Shown here: positions 56,288-64,000 of the stretch, in pieces | Position numbering within the stretch: the stretch's first letter is position 1 | Layout: the number at the start of each line of letters is the position of its first letter | Origin: Faucicola osloensis_B | Lineage (GTDB): Bacteria > Pseudomonadota > Gammaproteobacteria > Pseudomonadales > Moraxellaceae | DNA: 64,000 nucleotides | Assembly: GCA_964211495.1 (NCBI GenBank) | Contig: CAXORL010000003.1 | Coordinates: 248,001-312,000, forward strand | Direction: 5' to 3' | The notes under the pieces: generated by a model | Databases searched by the model: none | Seen by the model: only the letters and a program-made list of their open reading frames with translations | What the model was told of the DNA's origin: nothing | Made by a program: the position numbers and the translations under genes

Positions 56288-57811
56288 TTACCCAATAGCT
56301 GGCTCATAAGTGGTAATGGATAAGCTCATGCCCCACTTTTGCCAAATATCAATTTCATCTTGCAAATCTGATAGCACAAGATTTGCGTTATCATCCGCTA
56401 AATTTACCGAAACTTCCCAAGTATGGTTATCTTTAGCTGCTAGCTGAATCGGTAGCGTATCATGTTTGCTACGGCTGTGATGCACCAGTACTGCTAGGCG
56501 TAAAATCAAAGTTAAATACACCAGATTGTCACCGCCGACCATTTTGACTTCATCAAAACTATCAGGTTTTAATTTACGGCGATGGTGCATCACGAGCTGC
56601 GACAAGCGCGTTTTATCGACTTGTGAAAACCCGTCAATATCCGAATTTTCTAGCAAATAGGCACTGTGCCTGTGATAGCTACTATGGCTAATGGCAAGAC
56701 CAATTTCGTATAGATAGGCACCACGGCGAAGTAAATCCGCGTCTTCTTCATCAAGCCCCAAACGATTTCTCACTTGGTCAAACAGCTGCTGCGCGGTACG
56801 TACCACACGTTTTGCTTGTTTTCTATCGACCGAATAACGCGTCATCAAGGCTTGTACACTGCGATCACGCACATCTTCACTGGCAAAACGCCCAAGCATA
56901 TCGTACATGACGCCTTCACGCAGTGCACCATCTGAATAAGAGATGGTATCAATGCCCAAAACATTCATCGCTGCGAGCAGCACTGCGACACCAGCCGGCA
57001 ACACTACTTTACGGGTGTCTTTAATATCGGCAAAATCAATATTGTCGATATGTTTTGCTTTAATCAGTAATCTTTGGATTTCTTTGACACCGCTGTAGGT
57101 CACACGAGCATTTTCATCGGCAAGTCCAAGTTGCAGCAAAATTTGATTGACGGCTTTAATTGTGCCACTTGAGCCCGTGACACTGTCCCAACCCGTTTTT
57201 TGGTACAAGCGGCTAATACCCAGCACTTCTTTTCTCGCCGCAGCAATCGCTTTTTCAAACGCTTTTTCGGTGATAGCGCCATCAGTAAAATAGGATTTGG
57301 TAAAAGCAACACAGCCCATCTGTAGGCTTTCGGTCAAAATGGGATCAAAGCCTTTGCCAATAATAAACTCCGTTGAACCACCCCCAATATCAATCACCAA
57401 GCGTTTGTCGGTACTGGCATTGGTATGAGAAACTCCCAAATAAATTAGACGCGCTTCTTCTCGCCCAGCAATGACTTCCAAGGGTTTGGGTAAAATTAAA
57501 TTGGCTTGTCGAATAAATTCATCGGCATTCTTGGCTTGGCGCAGGGCATTGGTCGCCACAATCCGTAACCGCTGCGGTGAAACAGCGTCTAGTCGTCCGA
57601 CAAAACGGGTCAAACAATCCAGCCCACGTTTTTGTGCCTCAAGCGACAAATAGTTGTTTTCATCAAGTCCAGCGGCAAGCTGCACTTTTTCTGACATTGA
57701 TGCTAATTTGCGTACTTCCCCATGGTCTAACCGCGCGATGGCTAGATGAAAGCTATTTGAGCCAATATCAATGGCAGCCATAAGTTCGTTGTTAGCAAGT
57801 AAGTCAGGCAT
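56288..57811 (-). CDS. ppx: Exopolyphosphatase / pppGpp phosphohydrolase family (Ppx/GppA)
   Basis: 507 aa of the ASKHA fold. First phosphate loop AAIDIGSNSFHLAIARL near 12-28, second VIDIGGGSTEFIIGKG near 138-153, and a C-terminal HD-type helical domain from about 315 (HSSYHRHSAYLLENSD). It would hydrolyse polyphosphate ends or pppGpp; the two activities cannot be separated by eye. Length matches long Ppx forms. It is monocistronic, divergent from trxA across a 489-base gap. Confidence 0.92.
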   Translation of the reverse strand: MPDLLANNELMAAIDIGSNSFHLAIARLDHGEVRKLASMSEKVQLAAGLDENNYLSLEAQKRGLDCLTRFVGRLDAVSPQRLRIVATNALRQAKNADEFIRQANLILPKPLEVIAGREEARLIYLGVSHTNASTDKRLVIDIGGGSTEFIIGKGFDPILTESLQMGCVAFTKSYFTDGAITEKAFEKAIAAARKEVLGISRLYQKTGWDSVTGSSGTIKAVNQILLQLGLADENARVTYSGVKEIQRLLIKAKHIDNIDFADIKDTRKVVLPAGVAVLLAAMNVLGIDTISYSDGALREGVMYDMLGRFASEDVRDRSVQALMTRYSVDRKQAKRVVRTAQQLFDQVRNRLGLDEEDADLLRRGAYLYEIGLAISHSSYHRHSAYLLENSDIDGFSQVDKTRLSQLVMHHRRKLKPDSFDEVKMVGGDNLVYLTLILRLAVLVHHSRSKHDTLPIQLAAKDNHTWEVSVNLADDNANLVLSDLQDEIDIWQKWGMSLSITTYEPAIG

Positions 57812-58300
57812 ATTTCACTTAGTGTCAGTTAAAGTCAATAATTTGATTAAACACCATTTTACGCATTTTCAACCCTGAGTAAAAGCCATTTTATTGCAAC
57901 TGCCATTTTTGCCTCCCTCCATGCCTGTCTATCGATGAAAACAATTGACTTTAATATTTTCTAAAAACTTCTATCGTTACAATCATTTAGATACGATTAG
58001 TTAAATACCATTAATGTTTCTTATCATAACTATCAAAACAATTAACCATAGCCATACCCTGTTTTAGGGTTGTGTTATGCTAAGATGACCCTATCATGAT
58101 AATTACAATAAAGTAATTTGCCGTTGGGTGTCTGTTTAATAGATTTCACTATCCTATCACTGTTTGATTGTATCCAATAGTAAGATTTTTTATTAGGCAA
58201 AGACCAGCACTGGGCAAAAACAAGCGTTTGGGTTATCACTTAACCATAATCCAAAACCTAACAGTTAACAACATCAACACGTAAACACGTAGGAGTTACT
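57812..58300 (+). other. 489-base divergent region between ppx and trxA
   Basis: No coding potential. It holds a small hairpin (ACCCT-GTTTT-AGGGT near 58057-58071) beside an extended -10-like TGTTATGCT (58073-58081), a possible trxA promoter with no clear -35 box. AGGAG seven bases before the trxA ATG is its ribosome binding site. The rest is AT-rich without visible structure. Confidence 0.4.
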
Positions 58301-58624
58301 ATGTCTTCAGTTATTCATGCCGATGAAGGTACTTTTGAAAAAGCAGTACTACAATCAGATACCCCAGTATTGGTCGATTTTTGGGCAACTTGGTGTGGTC
58401 CATGTAAAGCCATCGCCCCTGTATTAGACGAGCTTTCTTCAGAATATGAGGGTAAAGCGCGAATCGTTAAAATCGACGTTGACCAAAATCCAAACCTAGC
58501 CGCGCAATATGGTATCCGCAGTATCCCTACCTTATTTATGTTCAAAAACGGTGAAAAAGTGGATGCCACTATGGGTATGCAACCAAAAGCCCAATTGACT
58601 GCCCTTATCAACAAACACTTATAA
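58301..58624 (+). CDS. trxA: Thioredoxin
   Basis: 107-aa thiol-disulphide reductase of the cytoplasm. Active site WATWCGPCKAIAP near 29-41 with the classical WCGPC, buried Asp in LVDFWATW, cis-proline in IRSIPTLFMFKNG near 74-76, and the C-terminal helix. Full length. It precedes rho, as in many gammaproteobacteria, but an intrinsic terminator and 404 bases separate them, so rho has its own promoter. Confidence 0.97.
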   Translation: MSSVIHADEGTFEKAVLQSDTPVLVDFWATWCGPCKAIAPVLDELSSEYEGKARIVKIDVDQNPNLAAQYGIRSIPTLFMFKNGEKVDATMGMQPKAQLTALINKHL

Positions 58625-58669
58625 TCGCTAGGGTAAGAATCACCAGCGTAGGTTAAATTGAATTTTTAT

Positions 58670-58703
58670 ATTGGTAACGGTGTTTTTTTTGATAGTTACC
58701 AAT
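58670..58703 (+). repeat. Hairpin after trxA (rho leader region)
   Basis: ATTGGTAAC and GTTACCAAT, a perfect 9-base stem, flank a 16-base loop that itself contains eight consecutive T. It does not look like a standard terminator, because the T-run lies in the loop. Confidence 0.6.
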
Positions 58704-58711
58704 GAGATTCG

Positions 58712-58753
58712 CCGCGATTTTGATACCTATGAGTAAAAAAATCGCGGTTTTTT
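58712..58753 (+). terminator. Rho-independent terminator after trxA
   Basis: CCGCGATTTT and AAAATCGCGG form a perfect 10-base stem around a 16-base loop, followed by a run of T. The remaining 275 bases before rho are AT-rich and should contain the rho promoter and a long untranslated leader; no further structure is clear. Confidence 0.8.
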
Positions 58754-59028
58754 ATGTCGATACATTGACAAATGAATATGTCAAGTCGTATAGTGTGTTT
58801 CACAAAATAACTATCTTATCGATATGCTTAACGTCACGTTAGCAGGCATCTACTATTATTTGTTTTAGTACTTGGTATTGTCTGTTTGCAACGCTTAGTT
58901 AATCATTTCAAACGTTTCTAGTTTTTTCTCTTTATATTCTCTTCACCCCTACTGTCTTAAAACGATGCAGCGCCTTTACTCGACTCACGTTTTGAGGTGG
59001 TTCAAAATTAGTTATTGATGATTTACCT

Positions 59029-60297
59029 ATGAATTTGACTGAACTCAAAAAAAAATCGATTGCTGAATTGTTGTTGATTAGCGAGCAAATGGGTCTAGAA
59101 AACATGGCCCGTAGTCGCAAACAAGATATCATTTTTGCTATTTTAAAAACCCATGCCCGAAACGGTGAAGCTATCTATGGGGATGGCGTGCTTGAGATTT
59201 TGCCCGATGGCTTTGGTTTTTTACGATCGTCGGAAGGCTCTTACCTAGCAGGTCCCGATGATATCTATGTGAGTCCGAGCCAAATTCGCCGCTTCAATCT
59301 TAAGACGGGTGACTCCATCGCAGGGACGATTCGCCCACCCAAGGATTCTGAGCGATATTTTGCCCTATTAAAAGTCAACGAAATCAACTTCGACACCCCA
59401 GACCGCTCTCGCCACAAACTAATTTTTGAAAATTTAACCCCACTTTTCCCCACCCAGCAGCTTCGCTTAGAGCTTGGTAACGGTACCACAGAAGACTTAA
59501 CGGGTCGTATCATTGACTTGATTGCCCCGATTGGTAAAGGTCAACGCTCGATTATCGTCGCTCCACCAAAAGCGGGTAAAACCGTACTGCTACAATCTAT
59601 CGCGCAATCCATCACCAAAAACAACCCAGAATGTTATTTGATAGTGCTGCTCATTGACGAGCGTCCTGAAGAAGTGACCGAGATGCAGCGCACGGTGCGT
59701 GGTGAAGTGGTCGCATCGACCTTTGATGAGCCGCCAGCCCGTCACGTACAAGTTGCCGAAATGGTGATTGAAAAAGCCAAACGCTTGGTTGAACACAAAC
59801 AAGACGTGGTGATTTTACTTGACTCCATCACACGCCTTGCCCGCGCTTACAATACTGTGTTGCCCTCATCGGGTAAGGTATTGACGGGTGGGGTGGATGC
59901 CAATGCCTTAGAACGCCCAAAACGCTTTTTTGGTGCCGCGCGTAATGTCGAAGAAGGCGGTAGCTTGACCATTATTTCAACCGCTTTAATTGACACAGGC
60001 AGTACCATGGATAAGGTGATTTATGAGGAGTTTAAGGGGACAGGTAACCAAGAAATTACCCTTGAGCGTGACATTGCCGAAAAACGGGTATTCCCTGCCA
60101 TCAATATCAAAAAATCGGGCACTCGCCGTGAAGAACGGTTGATGGATGAGGCGATGCTACGCAAAGTATGGATTCTGCGCAAACTGCTACACCCCATGGA
60201 TGAACTACAAGCCACTGAGTTTTTGCTAGAAAAACTTAAAGACTCAAAAACCAATGATGAATTCTTTGAGCAAATGACGCGTAAAGATAAATCTTAA
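59029..60297 (+). CDS. rho: Transcription termination factor Rho
   Basis: 422-aa hexameric RNA helicase. N-terminal helices (LTELKKKSIAELLLISEQMG), the RNA-binding cold-shock-like domain with GFGFLRSSEGSYLAGPDDIYVSPSQIRRF (G65 to F90 approximately), the ATPase P-loop APPKAGKTVLLQ near 177-188, Walker B VVILLDSITRLARAYN near 258, and the Q/R-loop regions GGVDANALERPKRFFGAARN (20 residues) near 287. No insertion in the N-terminal half, unlike high-GC actinobacterial Rho. A long leader precedes the gene, consistent with the autoregulation known for rho. Confidence 0.98.
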   Translation: MNLTELKKKSIAELLLISEQMGLENMARSRKQDIIFAILKTHARNGEAIYGDGVLEILPDGFGFLRSSEGSYLAGPDDIYVSPSQIRRFNLKTGDSIAGTIRPPKDSERYFALLKVNEINFDTPDRSRHKLIFENLTPLFPTQQLRLELGNGTTEDLTGRIIDLIAPIGKGQRSIIVAPPKAGKTVLLQSIAQSITKNNPECYLIVLLIDERPEEVTEMQRTVRGEVVASTFDEPPARHVQVAEMVIEKAKRLVEHKQDVVILLDSITRLARAYNTVLPSSGKVLTGGVDANALERPKRFFGAARNVEEGGSLTIISTALIDTGSTMDKVIYEEFKGTGNQEITLERDIAEKRVFPAINIKKSGTRREERLMDEAMLRKVWILRKLLHPMDELQATEFLLEKLKDSKTNDEFFEQMTRKDKS

Positions 60298-60343
60298 TCA
60301 TGTTAACTCATGGTCACGTTAACTTAGCTGACTCATAAAAATA

Positions 60344-60372
60344 AAAAAGCTCAACCTGGTGTTGAGCTTTTT
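60344..60372. terminator. Bidirectional terminator between rho and the metallopeptidase gene
   Basis: AAAAAGCTCAAC and GTTGAGCTTTTT, a perfect 12-base stem with a 5-base loop and A/T runs on both sides. Confidence 0.9.
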
Positions 60373-60403
60373 GTTGGCATCTTTTTTAGTGGCGTCCTTT
60401 GGG

Positions 60404-60437
60404 CTTAAATCGCACCGCTACTTAAATTGCACCACTA
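60404..60437. repeat. 17-base tandem duplication at the metallopeptidase 3' end
   Basis: CTTAAATCGCACCGCTA followed directly by CTTAAATTGCACCACTA (two mismatches). The second copy contains the stop codon (60422-60424) and last codons of the gene; the first repeats them outside it. Confidence 0.85.
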
Positions 60438-61306
60438 AAAGTATCGCATTGGTTGATATCACCCGATTTTAGACCGCGTGAAAACCACGTCATACGTTGT
60501 TGACTAGTACCATGGGTAAAGCTATCAGGGACAGCGGCACGACCACTGGCTTGGGCCAAACGGTCATCACCGATTTGCTCCGCCGCATTAATCGCTTCTT
60601 CAATATCGCCTTGCTCTAAGAATTGAACACGTTGTTGGTTACGATTTGCCCAAACACCGGCAAAACAGTCCGCTTGTAGCTCTTGACGCACTGATAAATT
60701 GTTGGCTTGCGCTTCAGTGGCACGGCGACTGGCTTCATCCACTTTTTGGCTAATACCTAACTGATTTTGTACATGGTGACCCACTTCGTGAGCAATCACA
60801 TAAGCCTGTGCAAAGTCACCTGCTTTACCTTGGTTTTGTGCATCACCTGAGCCATTTTGATCACCTGTGATACCCAATTTTTGGCGCATTTCTTGGAAAA
60901 AACTGGTATCAAGATAGACGCGTTGGTCGGCAGGACAATAAAAAGGACCTGTGGCTGAAGAAGCGTTACCACAACCCGAACGTACCATACCATTAAATAA
61001 CACCAACTTAGGCTGTTGATATTGCATATTGTTTTCACTAAAAATTTGACCCCAAACTTCTTCTGTGTCTTTTAATACCACTGAGACAAATTTTTGGTCG
61101 CGGTCAGCAGTCTGCTGGTCAAGGGTTTGTTGACCACCACTATTTCCACCGGTAATTGCAGAACCTGTTTGCATGGCAGTCATGGGATTCATACCAAACA
61201 CCAGCCACAAAATCAAGCCGATGATAATACTACCGATACCGCCACCCACGGCTTTACCGCCGCTGACCAATACATTCGAACTACCGTCACGATCTTCCCA
61301 CTTCAT
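60422..61306 (-). CDS. Neutral zinc metallopeptidase, YpfJ family
   Basis: 294 aa. A membrane segment near 20-40 (GGGIGSIIIGLILWLVFGM) anchors a periplasmic or extracellular peptidase domain. The zinc motif is VIAHEVGHHVQNQLG near 164-178, followed by the extra conserved residues LQADCFAGVWANR near 207-219 (third zinc ligand region) and CGNASSATGPFYCPAD near 109-124. AGGAGG-like TAAGGAGG lies before the ATG. Function of the family is unknown beyond presumed peptidase activity. Convergent with rho. Confidence 0.9.
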   Translation of the reverse strand: MKWEDRDGSSNVLVSGGKAVGGGIGSIIIGLILWLVFGMNPMTAMQTGSAITGGNSGGQQTLDQQTADRDQKFVSVVLKDTEEVWGQIFSENNMQYQQPKLVLFNGMVRSGCGNASSATGPFYCPADQRVYLDTSFFQEMRQKLGITGDQNGSGDAQNQGKAGDFAQAYVIAHEVGHHVQNQLGISQKVDEASRRATEAQANNLSVRQELQADCFAGVWANRNQQRVQFLEQGDIEEAINAAEQIGDDRLAQASGRAAVPDSFTHGTSQQRMTWFSRGLKSGDINQCDTFSGAI

Positions 61307-61894
61307 ACCAATACCTCCTTAAATACTGTCTTGCTTTTATAATATGCTTATATAGTTTGCTTATTTTGGCATTGTAGCATTTTGCCTAAAAATTACTGTG
61401 TGAAATCGTAGTTTTATACAGATTTTTGACAATAAATCCTAACAATATGCAACTAATGTAACTTATTATTACCTATCTAAAGGCTGCCAAACCTGATTAA
61501 AATTAACCATTTATCGCTATAAAAAATTATTTTTTGGATATTTTGTAATCAACTTATACAAATAGAAAAAATTTTGTAAATTTACAAAAATAAAGATATC
61601 CTTGCCAGATTTTTATGCGTATAATACGTCATTTTCTGCGAAAAGCTAAAAAAGATATCTTTTTCGTACGATATTAATAAGTCCAAAAAGTTGTATTTGT
61701 GTTTACGGTGTTATTTTGTTACAACCTTTTATCAGATTTATTATATTTTTTTATGCGAAAGTTATTCTATCTTGACTAAGTTTCCGCTACAATATTGCCA
61801 GTTTCATGTCCCGTGTGTCTTTAATTCTAAATAAACGCTTTATTTAGAGTATCGTCGAGTGAATACGGGGTTATTTTCTTTAGGAGAACACGTA
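61307..61894 (+). other. 588-base AT-rich divergent region before the lipoprotein gene
   Basis: Very AT-rich, with long A/T runs around 61495-61620 and no coding potential. TACAAT (61788-61793) is a candidate -10 box about 100 bases before the lipoprotein start, but its best -35 partner is poorly spaced. The left part serves the metallopeptidase promoter. Confidence 0.4.
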
Positions 61895-62221
61895 ATGAAC
61901 GTTAAATTAATCGCTGTATCAAGTTTAGTTGCTGCATCTTTAGCTATGACTGCATGTAGCAAAAAAGAAGAAGCTGCACCAGCTGCTGCCTCTACTACTG
62001 CTTCAACCACAGTTGCTTCATCAACTACTACCACTGTTGAAGCTTCTGCACCGGCAGTAACTGCATCTGCTGCAACTGTTAACGCTTCTACTGTTGTAGT
62101 AGAAACTGCATCTGCTGCTGCACCAGCTTCAGCTGCTGCTGACGCTGCTAACAAAGTTGCTGATGCTGCCGCTTCTGCTGCTGCAACTGTTGCTGACGCT
62201 TCTGCATCTGCTGCAAAATAA
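61895..62221 (+). CDS. Alanine-rich low-complexity lipoprotein
   Basis: 108 aa from ATG 61895, with AGGAG eight bases upstream; the longer frame is not needed. The signal peptide ends in lipobox LAMTAC near 21, followed by SKKEEAAP. The mature part is almost only Ala, Ser, Thr and Val, with alternating Thr/Val tracts (TTVASSTTTTVEAS) and a helical Ala-rich C-terminus (ADAANKVADAAASAAATVAD). The codon-level repetitiveness (GCT/GCA, ACT) suggests expansion by repeats. Small abundant envelope lipoproteins of this kind can act as spacers or tethers, but there is no Lpp-like heptad or terminal Lys-rich peptidoglycan motif. The strong ribosome binding site and terminator suggest high expression. 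Confidence 0.75.
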   Translation: MNVKLIAVSSLVAASLAMTACSKKEEAAPAAASTTASTTVASSTTTTVEASAPAVTASAATVNASTVVVETASAAAPASAAADAANKVADAAASAAATVADASASAAK

Positions 62222-62240
62222 TCAGTTTTTTAAACTGAAC

Positions 62241-62269
62241 AAAAAGGAAACCCAAGCGGTTTCCTTTTT
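62241..62269 (+). terminator. Rho-independent terminator after the lipoprotein gene
   Basis: AAAAAGGAAACC and GGTTTCCTTTTT form a perfect 12-base stem around a 5-base loop, followed by more T. Confidence 0.9.
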
Positions 62270-62335
62270 TTATGCTTAAAAATTTTATGGTTAAAGATTT
62301 TGTATGGCATAAAATTTTTCACATTATTTAGATAT

Positions 62336-62361
62336 TAAAAAAGTGGGTCATTGCCCACTTT
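62336..62361 (-). terminator. Terminator of the ccm operon
   Basis: On the minus strand AAAGTGGG, a 6-base loop and CCCACTTT run into TTTAATATC. It lies 79 bases after the ccmE stop and marks the end of the visible ccm transcript. Confidence 0.75.
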
Positions 62362-62375
62362 CTTAGCTCTATGGC

Positions 62376-62452
62376 TTTTTAGCCAGCTGATTTTTTAGCT
62401 AATTAATTTTTTAACTAAGGGACTTTTTGGTTAAGTGACTTTATTGTTTGAC
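62376..62452. repeat. Degenerate 16-base tandem repeats at the ccmE 3' end
   Basis: Four exact-length 16-base units (62376, 62392, 62408, 62424), all starting TTTTT, for example TTTTTAGCTAATTAAT and TTTTTGGTTAAGTGAC, plus a partial fifth. The ccmE stop codon (62441-62443) is in the fifth unit; on the coding strand the units supply further stop codons. Confidence 0.75.
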
Positions 62453-62926
62453 AGGGGTAGCTGGCATAAACTGTGCTTGGTTGACGTCAGTGCCGTTGGC
62501 TTGATGCTGGGTTTTTAGTGATTTTGCCACTTCAGGCGGCATATAATTCTCATCATGCTTTGCTAATACTTCGCTTGCTACAAAGGTATTGCCTTCAAGC
62601 GCACCTGTGGCTACCACGCCCGAACCTTCGGCGAATAAATCTGGCAAGATGCCTTTATAAGAGACCGGTACGGTGGATTTAAAATCGGTGATTTTAAATT
62701 TTACATTGAGCGGGTCCGTGCTATCTCGCTCGACACTACCACGCACGACCATACCCCCTGCTCGGATACGGGTATCTTCAGGTGCCTTGCCTTGACTAAT
62801 GGCTGTGGGGTCAAAATAATAGTCGGTTTGTTGCCCCACCGCATAAATCACAAGGACGACAGCAATAATTGCGCCAAATAAGGTTGCCATCACCCACATT
62901 AATTTTTTTTGTCGTACTTTATTCAT
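62441..62926 (-). CDS. ccmE: Cytochrome c maturation haem chaperone CcmE
   Basis: 161 aa. N-terminal membrane anchor (about 10-30, VMATLFGAIIAVVLVIYAVG) and a periplasmic OB-fold. The haem-binding motif LAKHDENYMPPEV lies near 122-134, with the covalent His and downstream Tyr. Preceding motifs IRAGGMVVRGSVERD and VPVSYKGILPDLFAEGSGVV are typical. It receives haem from CcmC, encoded upstream. The C-terminal tail is Gln/Asn rich and variable. Confidence 0.95.
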   Translation of the reverse strand: MNKVRQKKLMWVMATLFGAIIAVVLVIYAVGQQTDYYFDPTAISQGKAPEDTRIRAGGMVVRGSVERDSTDPLNVKFKITDFKSTVPVSYKGILPDLFAEGSGVVATGALEGNTFVASEVLAKHDENYMPPEVAKSLKTQHQANGTDVNQAQFMPATPVKQ

Positions 62927-63010
62927 CGCTTTTTTTCATCTCACTTTTGATGAACCAAACCCTATGGGGCTACTTGTCTATTATAACACTGATTAGGGCG
63001 ATAGATACTA

Positions 63011-63220
63011 TTATCCGCTACCCTTAGCCGTACGCTGATGACGCTGTTGTTGGCGCGCCTGCTGGGTAGTGATATCTCGGTAGGTCGCTTTACGCTGACT
63101 ACGACTAAAAAAGACGAGCGCGACAATGCCTAGTAAAGTCAGTAGCCAAGTTGACCACACATAGCTACCATGCCCACCCATGGCGATAAACTCGGCAAAA
63201 TTATGAAAATACGGGCTCAT
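63011..63220 (-). CDS. ccmD: Haem exporter protein CcmD
   Basis: 69 aa from ATG 63220, chosen because GAGGT lies six bases upstream; the 16 extra residues of the longer frame are not family-like. One membrane segment (VWSTWLLTLLGIVALVFFS near 20-40) and a basic cytoplasmic tail rich in Gln and Arg, with the typical N-terminal FAMGGHGSYVW-like sequence (here FIAMGGHGSYVW). CcmD releases CcmE from the CcmABC complex. It sits between ccmC and ccmE as usual. Confidence 0.88.
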   Translation of the reverse strand: MSPYFHNFAEFIAMGGHGSYVWSTWLLTLLGIVALVFFSRSQRKATYRDITTQQARQQQRHQRTAKGSG

Positions 63221-63336
63221 TGGCGACCTCAGATTTGGATTTAGGTTTAGAGAATGGATTAAAGCCATGGAATTAAAGCGATCGCTAGTTAAATGGCGAT
63301 ACTTTATGTCAGTAAGGAGGCTTTAACGATAACTCT

Positions 63337-64000
63337 TTAGTGATATAGCCGTTTGCATTCATCAATCACCCACTGTTTGCTACTTTCACGTTGCAAAATC
63401 AAGGTATTGGTACGATAGATGGTAAGCGCAGCCACCAAAAAATAGCTGCCTAACATCATCAGTAACAACGGAATATACATATCAGGCGGCATTTTTGGAC
63501 GCTCAGTTACGGTAAATGTCGAGCCTTGGTGTAGGGTGTTCCACCAGTTGACAGAATATTTGATAATCGGCAAATTAACCGCACCGACAATCGATAAAAT
63601 CGCCGCTGCTTTACCACGACTGGCGGTATGCTCAAATGCAGCAAACAGCGCCATCACGCCTGCGTATAAAAACGCCAAAATCAACATGGAAGTTAGACGG
63701 GCATCCCATACCCAGTATGTGCCCCAGGTAGGCTTTGCCCAAATCGAGCCTGTGAGTAGACTTAACACACACAGCATAAAGCCAATCGGCGCAATCGCCT
63801 GGGCAACCAAATTGGCGGTTTTAATTTTCCAGACCAAAAAAATCACCCCTAAAATTGCCATGCCCAAATAAATTGACATGGCTAGACTGGCAGTGGGGAC
63901 ATGGATAAAGATAATGCGATAGCTATTGCCTTGCAAATAGTCGGGTGGTGCAAATGCCAAACCCCAGATGGCACCCACCGCTAATAGCAGCGCAGCAATG
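63337..64000 (-). CDS. ccmC: Haem-handling protein CcmC (N-terminus beyond the window)
   Basis: 221 codons are visible; the frame stays open to the right edge, and the family usually has about 245 residues, so the start is outside. Integral membrane protein with six segments that loads haem onto CcmE. The tryptophan-rich signature WAKPTWGTYWVWDARLTSM is present, as are HVPTASLAMSIYL and NLPIIKYSVNWWNTLHQGS with the conserved periplasmic histidines that ligate haem. First of the visible ccmC-ccmD-ccmE order on the minus strand; ccmA and ccmB presumably lie just beyond. Confidence 0.95.
   Translation of the reverse strand, partial: IAALLLAVGAIWGLAFAPPDYLQGNSYRIIFIHVPTASLAMSIYLGMAILGVIFLVWKIKTANLVAQAIAPIGFMLCVLSLLTGSIWAKPTWGTYWVWDARLTSMLILAFLYAGVMALFAAFEHTASRGKAAAILSIVGAVNLPIIKYSVNWWNTLHQGSTFTVTERPKMPPDMYIPLLLMMLGSYFLVAALTIYRTNTLILQRESSKQWVIDECKRLYH

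Overview
The window reads as chromosomal DNA of a moderately AT-rich gammaproteobacterium, most likely Moraxellaceae (Moraxella/Faucicola osloensis-like). The support is indirect: a short AccA lacking the usual N-terminal helical region, a degenerate FimX-type protein, a MoxR-DUF58-TgpA operon, trxA next to rho, epmB divergent from efp, and abundant Asn/Thr/Gln-rich proteins. I saw no insertion sequence, phage, plasmid, rRNA or CRISPR array.

Layout. 0-2.6 kb: a QseC-like sensor kinase and a convergent polyphosphate kinase 2. 2.9-21.5 kb: the outstanding region, six same-strand genes for exported DUF11-type proteins (888, 897, 1462, 158, 904 and about 1593 aa). It ends with a protein that carries a DUF11 domain, an SdrD/Cna-B-like domain, an Ig-like region and a long putative outer-membrane beta-barrel, followed by a strong terminator. 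Four of the six share an N-terminal domain with a calcium-loop-like motif near residue 130; three share three co-linear loops and a C-terminal two-cysteine module. 21.6-36.5 kb: an orphan membrane protein, cobalamin-dependent methionine synthase (metH), a small exported protein, a SIMPL protein, the tgpA/DUF58/moxR operon, a lipoprotein cytochrome c, a FimX-like protein and an uncharacterised 588-aa neighbour.

36.6-48.5 kb: epmB and efp (EF-P beta-lysylation), a TelA-family protein, purK, a small conserved protein, MarC, an ABC exporter, a long acyl-CoA dehydrogenase, ispA and an RDD protein. 48.8-53.5 kb: tRNA-Arg(ACG), tRNA-Ser(GCT), thiD, cardiolipin synthase, yggT and proC. 53.7-64 kb: tilS, accA, ppx/gppA, trxA, rho, a YpfJ-type zinc metallopeptidase, an alanine-rich lipoprotein, and ccmE-ccmD-ccmC running off the right edge.

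Functional links: epmB/efp relieve ribosome stalling at polyproline; ppk2 and ppx both act on polyphosphate but lie far apart; accA and the acyl-CoA dehydrogenase cover opposite arms of fatty-acid metabolism; FimX suggests type IV pilus control. The best candidate for an undescribed system is the 2.9-21.5 kb surface-protein cluster. A second, independent oddity is a set of short degenerate tandem repeats (12-17 bp units) at the 3' ends of five genes between 51.8 and 62.5 kb, in most cases containing the stop codon. All family assignments come from reading motifs by eye; no database search was run.
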